In this document: piece by piece, positions 55,809 through 64,000 of the stretch
How positions within the stretch are numbered: the first letter of the stretch is position 1
Layout: every line of letters begins with the position of its first letter
Assembly (NCBI RefSeq): GCF_029767005.1
Contig: NZ_JARUQR010000004.1
Span: forward strand, 62,517-126,516
Length of the DNA stretch: 64,000 bases
Source of the DNA: Thiomicrorhabdus sp. ZW0627
GTDB lineage: Bacteria > Pseudomonadota > Gammaproteobacteria > Thiomicrospirales > Thiomicrospiraceae
Direction: 5' to 3'
Translations under genes and position numbers: made by a program
Notes under the pieces: generated by a model
Told to the model about the DNA's origin: nothing
Database searches by the model: none
Seen by the model: the letters and a program-made list of their open reading frames with translations, nothing else

Positions 55809-56774
55809 ATGATGCAGAATGATCCCCTATACCCACCTACCGAACCTTATGCACAACACAGTTTACAGGTGGATCACCAACACACCTTACATGTTGAGGA
55901 GTGCGGTAATCCGGACGGCATCCCGATTCTTTTCATTCACGGCGGGCCGGGAGGCGGTTATTCGCCGGTCCATCGTCAATTCTTCAATCCCAATGAATAC
56001 CGAATCGTACTGTTCGACCAGCGCGGTTGTGGTCGCTCACGCCCGCACGCCTGCCTGACCAATAACACCACCGCTCACCTGATTGAAGACATTGAAAAAA
56101 TTCGCCGCCATCTGGAAATCGACAAATGGGTGCTGTTCGGCGGTTCCTGGGGATCGACATTGGCTCTACTGTATGCACAGGCCTACCCGGAACGTTCTTT
56201 AGGACTGATTCTGAGAGGCATCTTCCTGTGCCGGGAAGATGACGTGAACTGGTTCTATCAGAAAGGCGCCGACCGTTTCTATCCGGAATACTGGAAAGAC
56301 TTCATCGCCCCGATTGAGGAAGGCAAGCGTGACAACATGATTCAGGCTTACTATGACGTTCTCACCAGTGAGGATGAAGTGGCTCGAATGCGCGCCGCGG
56401 AAGCCTGGTCTGTCTGGGAAGGCCGCACCTCGACACTGGAAACCGACCCCAATCTGGTAAACCATTTCGGCGACCCGTTCCATGCGTTGGCGATGGCCCG
56501 AATTGAATGCCATTATTTCCAGCACAAGGCGTTTATCGAAGACAATCAGATACTGAAAAACCTGGACATCATCAAACATTTGCCGATCACCATCGTGCAG
56601 GGACGTTACGACATGGTCTGCCCGGTCAACCAGGCGATGGAACTGGCCGATGGTTTGCCTCAAGCAAAACTGGTCATCTGCAACCATGCCGGCCACTCGG
56701 CGTATGAGCCTGAAATCGCCCAGGCACTGGTCGATGCGACCGACGACTTCATTTCCATCGGAAACGGTCTATGA
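55809..56774 (+). CDS. pip: Proline iminopeptidase
   Basis: A 321-residue alpha/beta hydrolase of peptidase family S33, which releases N-terminal proline. HGGPGGG (44-50) forms the oxyanion region and the nucleophile is Ser113 in GGSWGSTLAL. The catalytic Asp and His are in QGRYDMVCPV and NHAGHSAYE. ATGs at 55809 and 55812 are both possible; GGAAG lies about 10 bases upstream. Its stop overlaps the dtd start (ATGA), and the pair is a frequent one in gammaproteobacteria. Confidence 0.93.
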   Translation: MMQNDPLYPPTEPYAQHSLQVDHQHTLHVEECGNPDGIPILFIHGGPGGGYSPVHRQFFNPNEYRIVLFDQRGCGRSRPHACLTNNTTAHLIEDIEKIRRHLEIDKWVLFGGSWGSTLALLYAQAYPERSLGLILRGIFLCREDDVNWFYQKGADRFYPEYWKDFIAPIEEGKRDNMIQAYYDVLTSEDEVARMRAAEAWSVWEGRTSTLETDPNLVNHFGDPFHALAMARIECHYFQHKAFIEDNQILKNLDIIKHLPITIVQGRYDMVCPVNQAMELADGLPQAKLVICNHAGHSAYEPEIAQALVDATDDFISIGNGL

Positions 56775-57208
56775 TCTGTCTGATTCAACGAGCGACCTAC
56801 GGCAAAGTGGAAGTTGCCGGCGAAACCATCGGCGAGATTGAAAAAGGCATGGTGGTACTGACCGGCTTTCAACCGGATGACGACTTGGAAACCGTTCGCA
56901 AGATGACCCACAAACTGCTTCATTACCGCCTGTTTTCCGACGCCGAAGACAAGATGAACCTCAACGTTCAGCAAGTTGCCGGAGACCTGTTGCTGGTACC
57001 ACAATTCACACTGGCGGCCGACACCCGGAAAGGGTTGCGACCGAGCTTCAGCAGCAGTGCCCCGCCGGACAAGGCCAAACAATTGTTCGATCAGTTTGTC
57101 GCTGAGGTCTCATCCACTTATCTGCCACCGCAAACCGGACGTTTCGGTGCCGACATGCAGGTCTCCCTGACCAATGATGGCCCAGTCACATTCTGGCTTG
57201 AAATATAA
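56771..57208 (+). CDS. dtd: D-aminoacyl-tRNA deacylase
   Basis: A 145-residue enzyme that removes D-amino acids wrongly attached to tRNA. It has FTLAADTRKGLRPSF (SQ/TLxxD catalytic block) and the C-terminal cross-subunit NDGPVTFWLE motif. The length is normal. It is coupled to pip by a 4-base overlap and is 18 bases upstream of the Hpt gene. Confidence 0.95.
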   Translation: MICLIQRATYGKVEVAGETIGEIEKGMVVLTGFQPDDDLETVRKMTHKLLHYRLFSDAEDKMNLNVQQVAGDLLLVPQFTLAADTRKGLRPSFSSSAPPDKAKQLFDQFVAEVSSTYLPPQTGRFGADMQVSLTNDGPVTFWLEI

Positions 57209-57226
57209 CCAACAGGAATCAGGAAT

Positions 57227-57595
57227 ATGCAATCCGTCTCTCTCTCCGGTGTACTTTCCCAAAAACGCCTTGATGAATTGAATGCCATGATTGGGGAACA
57301 GTTGCCAGTCATCCTGAATACGTACATCGAGACCAGCATTCAGAATGTCGAGGAACTCGAAACCGCTTTTCAATCATTGAATTATACGATTCTTTCGGAA
57401 GTCAGCCATAAACTGAAAGGGAGTTCTGCAAGCATCGGCGCCACGAATTTGCCGAACCAGTGCGTGGAACTGGAAAGTAAACTCCAGAACACAAGCGATA
57501 TTAATGAAATCTCAAAAGTTCTTTCAATGATTAAAAGCGAAAATTCAGCGATAATACACAATCTCAAAAATTATCTTAATTCGCTGAATCCATAG
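57227..57595 (+). CDS. Stand-alone Hpt phosphotransfer protein
   Basis: A 122-residue helical protein with the Hpt motif SHKLKGSSASIGA; the phospho-acceptor is His61. Such proteins pass phosphate between a hybrid kinase and a response regulator. No partner is adjacent. It is next to the dtd gene (18 bases) and upstream of two unknown membrane proteins (14 bases). The three may form one transcript. Confidence 0.82.
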   Translation: MQSVSLSGVLSQKRLDELNAMIGEQLPVILNTYIETSIQNVEELETAFQSLNYTILSEVSHKLKGSSASIGATNLPNQCVELESKLQNTSDINEISKVLSMIKSENSAIIHNLKNYLNSLNP

Positions 57596-57609
57596 GATAA
57601 GAAACAACT

Positions 57610-58212
57610 ATGCACTATCAAGTTACCGAAGACGAAAAAAGAAGAGCGAAAACGCCCCATCACATTTTCAATATCAACATCATCATCACCCACCTTTTCA
57701 TCTCCATGATCGTATTGGAAATCGGTGACACCATCGCACTGTTGCTGGTGCCGTTTATCTCGACCCTGGTGATTGCATGGCTGTATAGCAAAACCAAAAA
57801 AGTCATCGCCAATGACACTTGGTTCGTGGCCTCACACTGGTTCATGGCATGGCGACGCGGCCGCATCCTGTTGATAAGCTATGGCATCGCAATTGCAATG
57901 GTCGCAATCTATACATTGATCGACATGATTTTCCCTGGTGGTTTTTCAATGAACGACTTCTCGACAGAAGGCGGACAAACCAACTTGGGTGAAATCATCA
58001 CAATCCGATTCGCCGCCGTCGTTATTTTCGTCGCCGTACTGATTACATTCATGCAGACAGGAATTTCTGTCTACGACGCCGGTAACGGCATTTCCAATCC
58101 TTCTTTGGAAAAATTCCTGCCGCGCACAGCCGATTCCAACGCAGAACTGGGTGAAGGCAAAGACGAAGTAAGCCACACTCAAACCAAACAAATGGAATCG
58201 TCAGACAAATGA
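57610..58212 (+). CDS. Hypothetical membrane protein
   Basis: A 200-residue protein with about four hydrophobic segments (about 19-39, 40-60, 80-103 and 134-154). It has a soluble acidic tail. I do not recognise it. Its stop overlaps the next start (ATGA), so it is translated with the following gene. Position after the Hpt gene may mean a shared signalling role, but that is a guess. Confidence 0.65.
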   Translation: MHYQVTEDEKRRAKTPHHIFNINIIITHLFISMIVLEIGDTIALLLVPFISTLVIAWLYSKTKKVIANDTWFVASHWFMAWRRGRILLISYGIAIAMVAIYTLIDMIFPGGFSMNDFSTEGGQTNLGEIITIRFAAVVIFVAVLITFMQTGISVYDAGNGISNPSLEKFLPRTADSNAELGEGKDEVSHTQTKQMESSDK

Positions 58213-58856
58213 GCCAAACTCCAACCAAAAAACGTGAAATCCCGCCATTTTTGATCGTTCTTGTCGGATCCTTCGTTCTATATGGCATCTTTCTGATGTT
58301 TCAGCCCGAGCGTGATCAGATCGCTGAAGACCGCCTTCCATGGAATTCGAAGTTCGACCAACAAGGTAATTTGCATGCACTGGGTATGACGTTAAATCAA
58401 ACGACCCTGCGCGAAGCAATGGATATCTATGGAAAGGACGTTGAGATTCGCTTGTTCACCGATCATGACGGCAGTAACAAAACCGCGGAAGCCTATTTTC
58501 CGGTGATTTACATCGGATCGATCAAGGCGGCGATTGCAGTCAGACTGAAAGTGCCTGCGGATGAACTGGAAGCGGTCTACAACCGTGGAACCAAAATCAG
58601 CCCGACTACCTCCGGCGCAAAAGAGATCAAGCTTGCCTCACAGGACAACCTGGATTTCTTGGATAAGACCATCACCAGCGTCACTCTGATCCCAAGAAAA
58701 GATTTGGAAGAACGTGCGATTGATTTACGATTTGGCCAACCGGATCGTAAGGAAACTCAATCAGACAACCTTGAACATTGGTTCTTCGACCGATTGGGAT
58801 TGGAGCTGATTATCGACCCTGAAGGCCCGGAAGCGTTGCAATACAGCCAACCCTAA
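58209..58856 (+). CDS. Hypothetical membrane-anchored protein
   Basis: A 215-residue protein with one N-terminal membrane helix (about 13-34) and a periplasmic part. The mature segment contains ALGMTLNQTTLREAM and ERAIDLRFGQP, and no recognised catalytic motif. It is translationally coupled to the gene before it and is followed by a strong terminator, so it ends the pip-dtd-Hpt run. Confidence 0.65.
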   Translation: MSQTPTKKREIPPFLIVLVGSFVLYGIFLMFQPERDQIAEDRLPWNSKFDQQGNLHALGMTLNQTTLREAMDIYGKDVEIRLFTDHDGSNKTAEAYFPVIYIGSIKAAIAVRLKVPADELEAVYNRGTKISPTTSGAKEIKLASQDNLDFLDKTITSVTLIPRKDLEERAIDLRFGQPDRKETQSDNLEHWFFDRLGLELIIDPEGPEALQYSQP

Positions 58857-58877
58857 CCTTCCCCCTTCAGAAGCAAT

Positions 58878-58921
58878 AAAAAAGCCCTGAATAGTCATTT
58901 TCGATTATTCAGGGCTTTTTT
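58878..58921. terminator. Bidirectional terminator between the unknown pair and ccoS
   Basis: 16-base arms AAAAAAGCCCTGAATA (58878-58893) and its complement (58906-58921) around a 12-base loop. A and T runs on both sides let it work in both directions. Confidence 0.9.
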
Positions 58922-58932
58922 ATTGATGCCTT

Positions 58933-58960
58933 TTAAACTGAACAGGCCTGTTCAGTTTAA
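58933..58960. repeat. 28-base perfect palindrome around CAGGCCTG
   Basis: TTAAACTGAACAGG followed directly by its complement. It sits after the terminator and 37 bases before the ccoS end, between convergent genes. It is the longest member of the palindrome family. Confidence 0.8.
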
Positions 58961-58996
58961 TTGACTTAATATTTCTGGTTCACTTCTAACCTGCTT

Positions 58997-59263
58997 TTAA
59001 GCTTCGGTCGGTTTCTTTTCTGTCTCGCCTTCCGGCTCTTCCGTCTTTTTCTCGTCCTTATCGGATTCCGTTTCGGATTGGGCTTCGGAGCTGGTCTCTT
59101 TTTTCACCGAGCGTTCTTCAGGGTATTCGTCATCCATAAAGATACGGTTAGCCGCGCCATCCAGATCATCGAAGTGACCGGTTTTCGCCATCCAGATGAA
59201 CACCACAACGACTAGAAAACCAAAAAACAACATCATGGGAATCAAACCATAAACGACGTCCAT
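58997..59263 (-). CDS. ccoS: cbb3 oxidase maturation protein CcoS with an acidic tail
   Basis: An 88-residue protein. The N-terminal 45 residues are the CcoS/FixS core, one membrane helix (about 6-28) and the DDLDGAANRIFMDD block. The rest is a charged tail rich in Glu, Lys and Ser that most CcoS proteins (about 45-70 residues) lack. CcoS is needed to insert cofactors into cbb3 oxidase. Its start overlaps the ccoI stop (TGATG) with GGAGG upstream. Confidence 0.9.
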   Translation of the reverse strand: MDVVYGLIPMMLFFGFLVVVVFIWMAKTGHFDDLDGAANRIFMDDEYPEERSVKKETSSEAQSETESDKDEKKTEEPEGETEKKPTEA

Positions 59264-61746
59264 CAGACACCTCCGCGCTTTCTTTTAGCAATTTCTTTCG
59301 GGCTGAAGAACCCACGAATTCTGGCTGCATTACCAATCACCACCAAACTGCTCAATGGCATGGTAATCGCCGCAATAAGAGGCGTTAAAACGCCACTCAT
59401 CGCCAACGGCACCATAATCACGTTATAGGTGATCGAGCTGGCAATATTTTGCTTGATGGTTTTTAAGGTACGAGCTGAAAGTTCGATTGCGGTATCCACC
59501 GACAGAATGTCGTTATTGAGTAGAACGATATCGGCGCTGTCCATGGAAACATCCGTCCCAGACCCCAAGGCGATACCGACATCGGCCCGCACCAAAGCCG
59601 GCGCATCGTTGACACCGTCGCCGACCATCGAAACCTTTTGCCCCTTCTCCTGCAATTCGCGAATCACCTGGTTCTTGTCTTCCGGAAGCACTTCCGCGAT
59701 AACGTCCATCCCCCCCAGCTTTTCAGCAACGCGCTGGGCAACAATCGTTTGGTCACCACTCAACAAGGTTACCTGCTTACCTTTGTCTTTCAGACGCTTG
59801 ATCAAATCCAGAGCTTCCGGGCGGATTTCATCTTCAAGAAATAACACGGCCTGTACTTGACCATCCTTGGCGATCCATATGGACGTCTGAGCCATTTGAG
59901 CGCGCTCTTCCGCAATCGCGGACAGACTTTCAGGCACATCAACATCCATACCCTCTAGCCATTTGGCGGTTCCGATATGATAGCTATGATCGTCAATCTG
60001 TCCCTGCACCCCTTTTCCGGGATACGCCTTAAATCCTTGAACATCGAGCCAGTCACTGTTGTTGAATCGGTATTTTTCTCTCACCGCATCGGTTATTGCA
60101 ATGGCAAGGCTGTGTTCGGATTTATGCTCGATTGAAGCGATTTCACGCATCAATTCTGACTCGTCGACGCCTTCAGCCAATTGACTGTCCATCAATTTCA
60201 TTTGGCCTTTGGTCAAGGTACCGGTTTTATCGAATACAAAATGCTCGATGGTATTCAAAGTCTCAAGTACGGCACCGTTTTTGACCAGAATACCGTTACG
60301 GGCCGAAACACCGGAAGCCACGGCAATCGCCATCGGCGTTGCCAGGCCAAACGCACACGGACAGGTTATGATCAGTACCGCCGTACCTGTCATGACAGCG
60401 AATTCGATACCGGCATTGAAGAACCAGTACACGAAGCTCATGGCCGCCAACGTAATGGTGACACTGACAAACCAAGGCATGATCTTATCCGCGGTACACT
60501 GAATCGGTGCCTTGGAACCTTGTGCTTCTTCAACCATATGCATGATGCGGCCCAATTGGGTGTTCTGCAGAATGGCATCTACCGAAACCGTCAAGGTACC
60601 GTCGAGGTTAATGGTTCCGGCCGAAACCATGTCACCAACGTTTTTACTGATCTCTCTGGATTCCCCGCTGAGCATGGATTCGTTAACCATGCTCTGCCCT
60701 TCGACGACGTGACCGTCAACCGGGAACTGATCGCCGGGCTTGACGAGAATGTGATTGTCTTTAACCAAGGTGCGTACCGGAACAACTTTGGTCTCACCCT
60801 GTTGCAGAAGGCGAGCGACTTTCGGCTGCAAGTCCATCAATCGTCTTGACGCATCCAAAGCCTTGTTTTTAGAGATCGCTTCAAGATAACGACCGATTAA
60901 CAACAGGAACATGAAGTCGATGAGGGTATCGAAATAGACTTCACCTACTCGCTCAGGATGAATTGTCACCCAGAACGAAAAGAAATAGGTCGCCAACATC
61001 CCCAGACTGATCGAGACATCCATACCGACCGATTTGGCTTTCAGCGATGTCCAGGCGCCCTTCAGGAACGGTTGCCCCGAGTAAGCCAAAGTAATGGTTG
61101 CGATAAAGAATTCGATCCAATGGAAATAGTTTCGAAACTCCTGATCGTCTGCGGCACCGGTATAAAGCGCAACCGAAAACCACATGACGTTCATCATGGC
61201 GAATCCGGCAAATCCTAAACGGTACAACAAATCACGATTGGCTTTTCGATAAGCGGCCTCACTGGCCGACGGGTCATATGGCGTGGCATCGTAACCGATA
61301 CTGTTAAGCTTGGAGATGATTTCGGAAAGTTTGATTTTACTGTTGTCCCAACGAACCTTGATCTGTTTGTTGGTGAAGTTGACGGTAGCGAGCAGGATTC
61401 CGTCCATTTTTGCCATGGTGTGTTCAATCAGCCAGACACAGGCGGCGCAATGGATCGCTTCGGACATCAAGGTGATTTCCCTGCGATCTCCCAAGTCTCC
61501 AACATATTGGGATTGCACTTCGTCGTAATCGTAAAATTCGATGTCTTTGTTCGGTGGAGGTGGAGGTGCCAACAGCTCGCCGTCAGGCGTACGCTGATAG
61601 AAACTCTCCATTCCGGCTTCATGGATCACTTCGCAAACGGATGCACAGCCATGACAACAGAATTCGCGCTCTTCACCCTTGATGGGCTTCAGGATCACAT
61701 CCCCTTCGGGAATGGCCTGTCCGCAGTGGAAACAGTCTTTAGCCAT
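59263..61746 (-). CDS. ccoI: cbb3 oxidase copper P1B-type ATPase CcoI
   Basis: An 827-residue copper-transporting ATPase. An N-terminal zinc-finger-like cluster (Cys5, Cys8, Cys30-31, Cys34) precedes a heavy-metal domain with CAAC (100-103). It has eight membrane helices, the metal-site CPC in ITCPCAFG, and the phosphorylation motif DKTGT. In the FixI/CcoI group it supplies copper to the cbb3 oxidase binuclear centre. It follows ccoH by 3 bases and overlaps ccoS. Confidence 0.95.
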   Translation of the reverse strand: MAKDCFHCGQAIPEGDVILKPIKGEEREFCCHGCASVCEVIHEAGMESFYQRTPDGELLAPPPPPNKDIEFYDYDEVQSQYVGDLGDRREITLMSEAIHCAACVWLIEHTMAKMDGILLATVNFTNKQIKVRWDNSKIKLSEIISKLNSIGYDATPYDPSASEAAYRKANRDLLYRLGFAGFAMMNVMWFSVALYTGAADDQEFRNYFHWIEFFIATITLAYSGQPFLKGAWTSLKAKSVGMDVSISLGMLATYFFSFWVTIHPERVGEVYFDTLIDFMFLLLIGRYLEAISKNKALDASRRLMDLQPKVARLLQQGETKVVPVRTLVKDNHILVKPGDQFPVDGHVVEGQSMVNESMLSGESREISKNVGDMVSAGTINLDGTLTVSVDAILQNTQLGRIMHMVEEAQGSKAPIQCTADKIMPWFVSVTITLAAMSFVYWFFNAGIEFAVMTGTAVLIITCPCAFGLATPMAIAVASGVSARNGILVKNGAVLETLNTIEHFVFDKTGTLTKGQMKLMDSQLAEGVDESELMREIASIEHKSEHSLAIAITDAVREKYRFNNSDWLDVQGFKAYPGKGVQGQIDDHSYHIGTAKWLEGMDVDVPESLSAIAEERAQMAQTSIWIAKDGQVQAVLFLEDEIRPEALDLIKRLKDKGKQVTLLSGDQTIVAQRVAEKLGGMDVIAEVLPEDKNQVIRELQEKGQKVSMVGDGVNDAPALVRADVGIALGSGTDVSMDSADIVLLNNDILSVDTAIELSARTLKTIKQNIASSITYNVIMVPLAMSGVLTPLIAAITMPLSSLVVIGNAARIRGFFSPKEIAKRKRGGV

Positions 61747-61749
61747 CGA

Positions 61750-62271
61750 TTACTCGGGATCCTGTACCATAATGGATCGGCCGATATTGTAATGAAGATC
61801 CCCTTTATGGACCTCCATCATCAGGTCCCACTTACCTTTTAACGGTAACTGAAATGTCGCCTGATACTCCCCGGCATTACCGGTAGAAGTAAGTTTGACC
61901 TCTCCATCCATATTCTTATCGGATGGACGGTAGTAGTACAGCACGGCTGTATCAACATCAAAAGGCTTATTCTCTTTGTCCAGGACATTCAATTTGACTG
62001 TCTGATCCTTACCTTCCGACATGATCGGCAGGTCGACATTCAACTGCCAACCCAATTCTTCCATACGCTTTCGGTTGATAAGGACAGCTTCCATGTTTTT
62101 ACCTTTTTCGTAAAAATCTTCAACGACCAGACCCGGGTTGGTTACGATCGCCATACTTACCATAAAGAAGTTCACAGCCAACACAATTGTCAGGATCACA
62201 AACCACGCGATAACAAATGGGTTTTTCCACGCAACACTCCAGTCACGCGTGTCTTGTTTAACTTGTGCCAT
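61750..62271 (-). CDS. ccoH: FixH/CcoH cbb3 oxidase assembly protein
   Basis: A 173-residue single-pass membrane protein (helix about 14-38) with the FixH domain ([20 protein letters not shown] and later [15 protein letters not shown]). It works with CcoI in oxidase assembly. The frame is open to 62307, but that stretch crosses a terminator. GGAG at 62280-62284 lies 8-9 bases before ATG 62271, so I set the start here. Confidence 0.9.
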   Translation of the reverse strand: MAQVKQDTRDWSVAWKNPFVIAWFVILTIVLAVNFFMVSMAIVTNPGLVVEDFYEKGKNMEAVLINRKRMEELGWQLNVDLPIMSEGKDQTVKLNVLDKENKPFDVDTAVLYYYRPSDKNMDGEVKLTSTGNAGEYQATFQLPLKGKWDLMMEVHKGDLHYNIGRSIMVQDPE

Positions 62272-62292
62272 CAACTTTTCTCCTGAAAATAA

Positions 62293-62317
62293 AAAAGCCC
62301 TTATCAAAAGGGCTTTT
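62293..62317 (-). terminator. Terminator between ccoG and ccoH
   Basis: AAAAGCCCTT and AAGGGCTTTT around a 5-base loop; the minus strand has T6 after the stem. It lies just before the ccoH ribosome site and after ccoG, so it should reduce read-through into ccoH-ccoI-ccoS. Confidence 0.8.
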
Positions 62318-62380
62318 ATTATACCGTATCAGTCTGTTTTTAATTAAGTCATCATTGAAACAGTATGACTGATAACCGTA

Positions 62381-63853
62381 TCAACGTTTCTCAGGTCCGA
62401 TGAACACGGTTTCATAGGTTTCAACAACTTGCGGATTATTCTCATCCACGACACGAATCAAAATCGGTGTACTCGCGCCTTCAAGTTGTTTCCTAGGGAT
62501 ACGAACAAACAGAGTGGTCGATCCCAAATTACCCGGCGCAATATCCAGTATGTGTCTATCAAGGTTATATTCCAGACCTTCCGGTCCTTCGACAGTAATT
62601 TTCGCTGCCATCGGCATATTACCCTTGTTGACAACTTTCATGACCCACTTGTTCTGAATGTTACCGTTACTCATCTGTACAAATACCGGGGCACGCTCGT
62701 GTAACGCCTTAACATCCATCGGAGACATGGTTGCCAGTCCCCAAAGAATCATCCCTGCCGCAAAGGCCATAATCCCGCTATAAACAATGACGCGTGGACG
62801 CTTCCAGATTGCAGGCAATTCCTTCCCGGCAAATTCGGATAGGGAAGCATAACGAATCAGACCTTTAGGCTTCTTGATTTTTTCCATGACGGAATCACAA
62901 GCATCGATACACAAACCACAGGTGATACAACCAAACTGCTGCCCAAGTCGAATATCCACACCCGTCGGACAGACGGCTACACAAAGGTTACAATCGATAC
63001 AATCGCCTAGCTTCGGTGCTTCCTCACCCGGCTTGGCTCGTTTCATACGTCCGCGTGGTTCACCACGTTCATTGTCATAAGTCGGAACCACTGTCTCGGT
63101 GTCATACATAGCACCTTGAATACGAGCGTAAGGGCAAAAACCGATACACACTTGCTCACGCAGGATTCCGGCAAAGAAATAGGTCGCTAACCCAAGTACA
63201 AGGATAATCGTCGTTTCAGTCGCACCCCATTCAAATGAGAACAGACGTGACCATAGATCAAATGCATCTACGAAATAGGCGACGAAACTGAAAGAGGTTG
63301 CAAAACCAATGATGAGCCAAATAATATGTTTAGGCACCTTCACTTTCAGCTTACTGAAACTCATTGGCTGCTCGTCAAGCTTCATACGTTTGTTAGGCTG
63401 GCCTTCAATCTTCTCTTCAATCCAGGTAAAGACATCGGTCCAGACGGTATGGAAACAGAAGTAACCACACCACAGACGTCCTGCTATTGCCGTAGATGCA
63501 GCAAGCAGCAGTGCGAAGAATAGTAAGATCATTGCCAAAATCCAAATGTCCTGAGGAAGGATCGTCATACTAAATACATGGAACTGACGGTTAGGAAGAT
63601 CAAATAAAATCGCTTGATGGCCATCCCATCTCAAATAAGGCCCTACGAACAAAATAATCCAGAAAGAAGCCGCCCACCATTTAAATGTACGGAACTTCCC
63701 GCCTATTCGTTTAGCATGCACCGTCCCACCGGTATGCACGGGAAGAAGCTCTACACCGATATTTTGTAAATTTTTATTGCTGGTATCCATCTCATCAAGA
63801 ACGGATGCCGTGTGGCTAGCTTCTTGATGTGTAGATTGGTTTTCTGTGGTCAT
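62381..63853 (-). CDS. ccoG: cbb3 oxidase accessory ferredoxin-like protein CcoG
   Basis: A 490-residue membrane protein with about five helices. It has two 4Fe-4S sets, CIDCNLCVAVCPTG and CITCGLCIDACDSVMEKI, plus the WCGYFCFHTVW block. A C-terminal Ig-like domain (about 380-485) follows. CcoG/RdxA/FixG proteins help reduce copper for cbb3 oxidase assembly. It is the first gene of the visible cco accessory group on the minus strand. Confidence 0.95.
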   Translation of the reverse strand: MTTENQSTHQEASHTASVLDEMDTSNKNLQNIGVELLPVHTGGTVHAKRIGGKFRTFKWWAASFWIILFVGPYLRWDGHQAILFDLPNRQFHVFSMTILPQDIWILAMILLFFALLLAASTAIAGRLWCGYFCFHTVWTDVFTWIEEKIEGQPNKRMKLDEQPMSFSKLKVKVPKHIIWLIIGFATSFSFVAYFVDAFDLWSRLFSFEWGATETTIILVLGLATYFFAGILREQVCIGFCPYARIQGAMYDTETVVPTYDNERGEPRGRMKRAKPGEEAPKLGDCIDCNLCVAVCPTGVDIRLGQQFGCITCGLCIDACDSVMEKIKKPKGLIRYASLSEFAGKELPAIWKRPRVIVYSGIMAFAAGMILWGLATMSPMDVKALHERAPVFVQMSNGNIQNKWVMKVVNKGNMPMAAKITVEGPEGLEYNLDRHILDIAPGNLGSTTLFVRIPRKQLEGASTPILIRVVDENNPQVVETYETVFIGPEKR

Positions 63854-63944
63854 AACTACAATCCTTGAGATCCATTATTCCTTTCGGCGTACATTGTATA
63901 AAAATAACTTGGCCATTCATAAGTCATTATTTTTATCAAAACCC

Positions 63945-63988
63945 ATAAACAAAAGTGGGCCTACATCTGTAGGCCCACTTTTGTTTAT
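63945..63988 (-). terminator. Strong terminator next to ccoG, probably ending ccoNOQP
   Basis: 21-base perfect arms (starting ATAAACAAAAGTGGGCC) around a 2-base loop, with outer A/T runs. It lies upstream of ccoG on the minus strand, so it must end a minus-strand operon further right. In this family that is usually ccoNOQP, but the genes are outside the window. Confidence 0.85.
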
Positions 63989-64000
63989 AAATTAAGAATT

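Noticed and set aside
1-64000. tRNA or rRNA genes
   Set aside because: I saw no cloverleaf-like or rRNA-like segment in the intergenic gaps, but a covariance search was not run.

Overview
The window is a piece of a gammaproteobacterial chromosome. Gene families and gene order point to the sulfur-oxidising Thiomicrospira / Hydrogenovibrio / Thiomicrorhabdus group, but this is inferred from content; no rRNA or other marker is present. Supporting signs are the cbb3-oxidase assembly genes, a sulfur-transport (YeeE/YedE) gene pair, a TauE-type exporter and the block def-fmt-rsmB-DUF4390-ntrYX-trkAH. Coding density is high, with many overlapping ATGA, TAATG and TGATG junctions. I see no rRNA, tRNA, CRISPR array, insertion sequence or complete prophage.

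Layout: (1) 1-1489: the 3' end of a Rep/UvrD-type helicase and an iron-type alcohol dehydrogenase. (2) 1657-11106: a Lap-type surface-adhesion module, made of an OmpA-like lipoprotein, LapG protease, LapD c-di-GMP receptor, LapB/LapC/LapE type I secretion parts and a LuxR regulator with a pseudo-receiver. The giant adhesin is not in the window. (3) 11138-23022: a UreH/SafE-like membrane protein, ComM, UbiK, two diguanylate cyclases, a SPOR protein, ArgS, TopA with a lysine-rich tail, and a receiver-HATPase fusion. (4) 23046-34155: dprA, def-fmt-rsmB, a DUF4390 protein, ntrY-ntrX (the NtrX lacks the sigma-54 loop) and trkA-trkH. (5) 34174-45805: a methyltransferase, a DMT exporter, a frameshifted secreted protein, an LpxL-type acyltransferase, ttcA, a DUF3616 protein, a MOSC protein, a TauE exporter, trmA and metH. 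(6) 45806-47956: an AT-rich insert with an AAA ATPase / DUF4276 (TOPRIM-like) pair, a probable defence module, followed by a repeat-rich spacer. (7) 47957-58856: rsgA, a DMT exporter, yaeQ, a flavoprotein, two YeeE/YedE half-transporters, typA, pip-dtd, an Hpt protein and two unknown membrane proteins. (8) 58997-63853: ccoS-ccoI-ccoH-ccoG on the minus strand, ending next to the terminator of a further minus-strand operon, probably ccoNOQP.

Two themes recur. The first is cyclic-di-GMP and attachment: LapD/LapG read c-di-GMP to keep or cut an exported adhesin, and two GGDEF proteins could supply the signal. The second is an 8-base palindrome, CAGGCCTG, found at least 16 times in coding and intergenic DNA where about one is expected by chance. 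In three gene ends it sits in perfect palindromes of 20 to 28 bases. The most promising leads are this repeat family, the ATPase/DUF4276 pair, the hairpin that buries the lapG start site, and the NtrX-like regulator without its sigma-54 contact loop.
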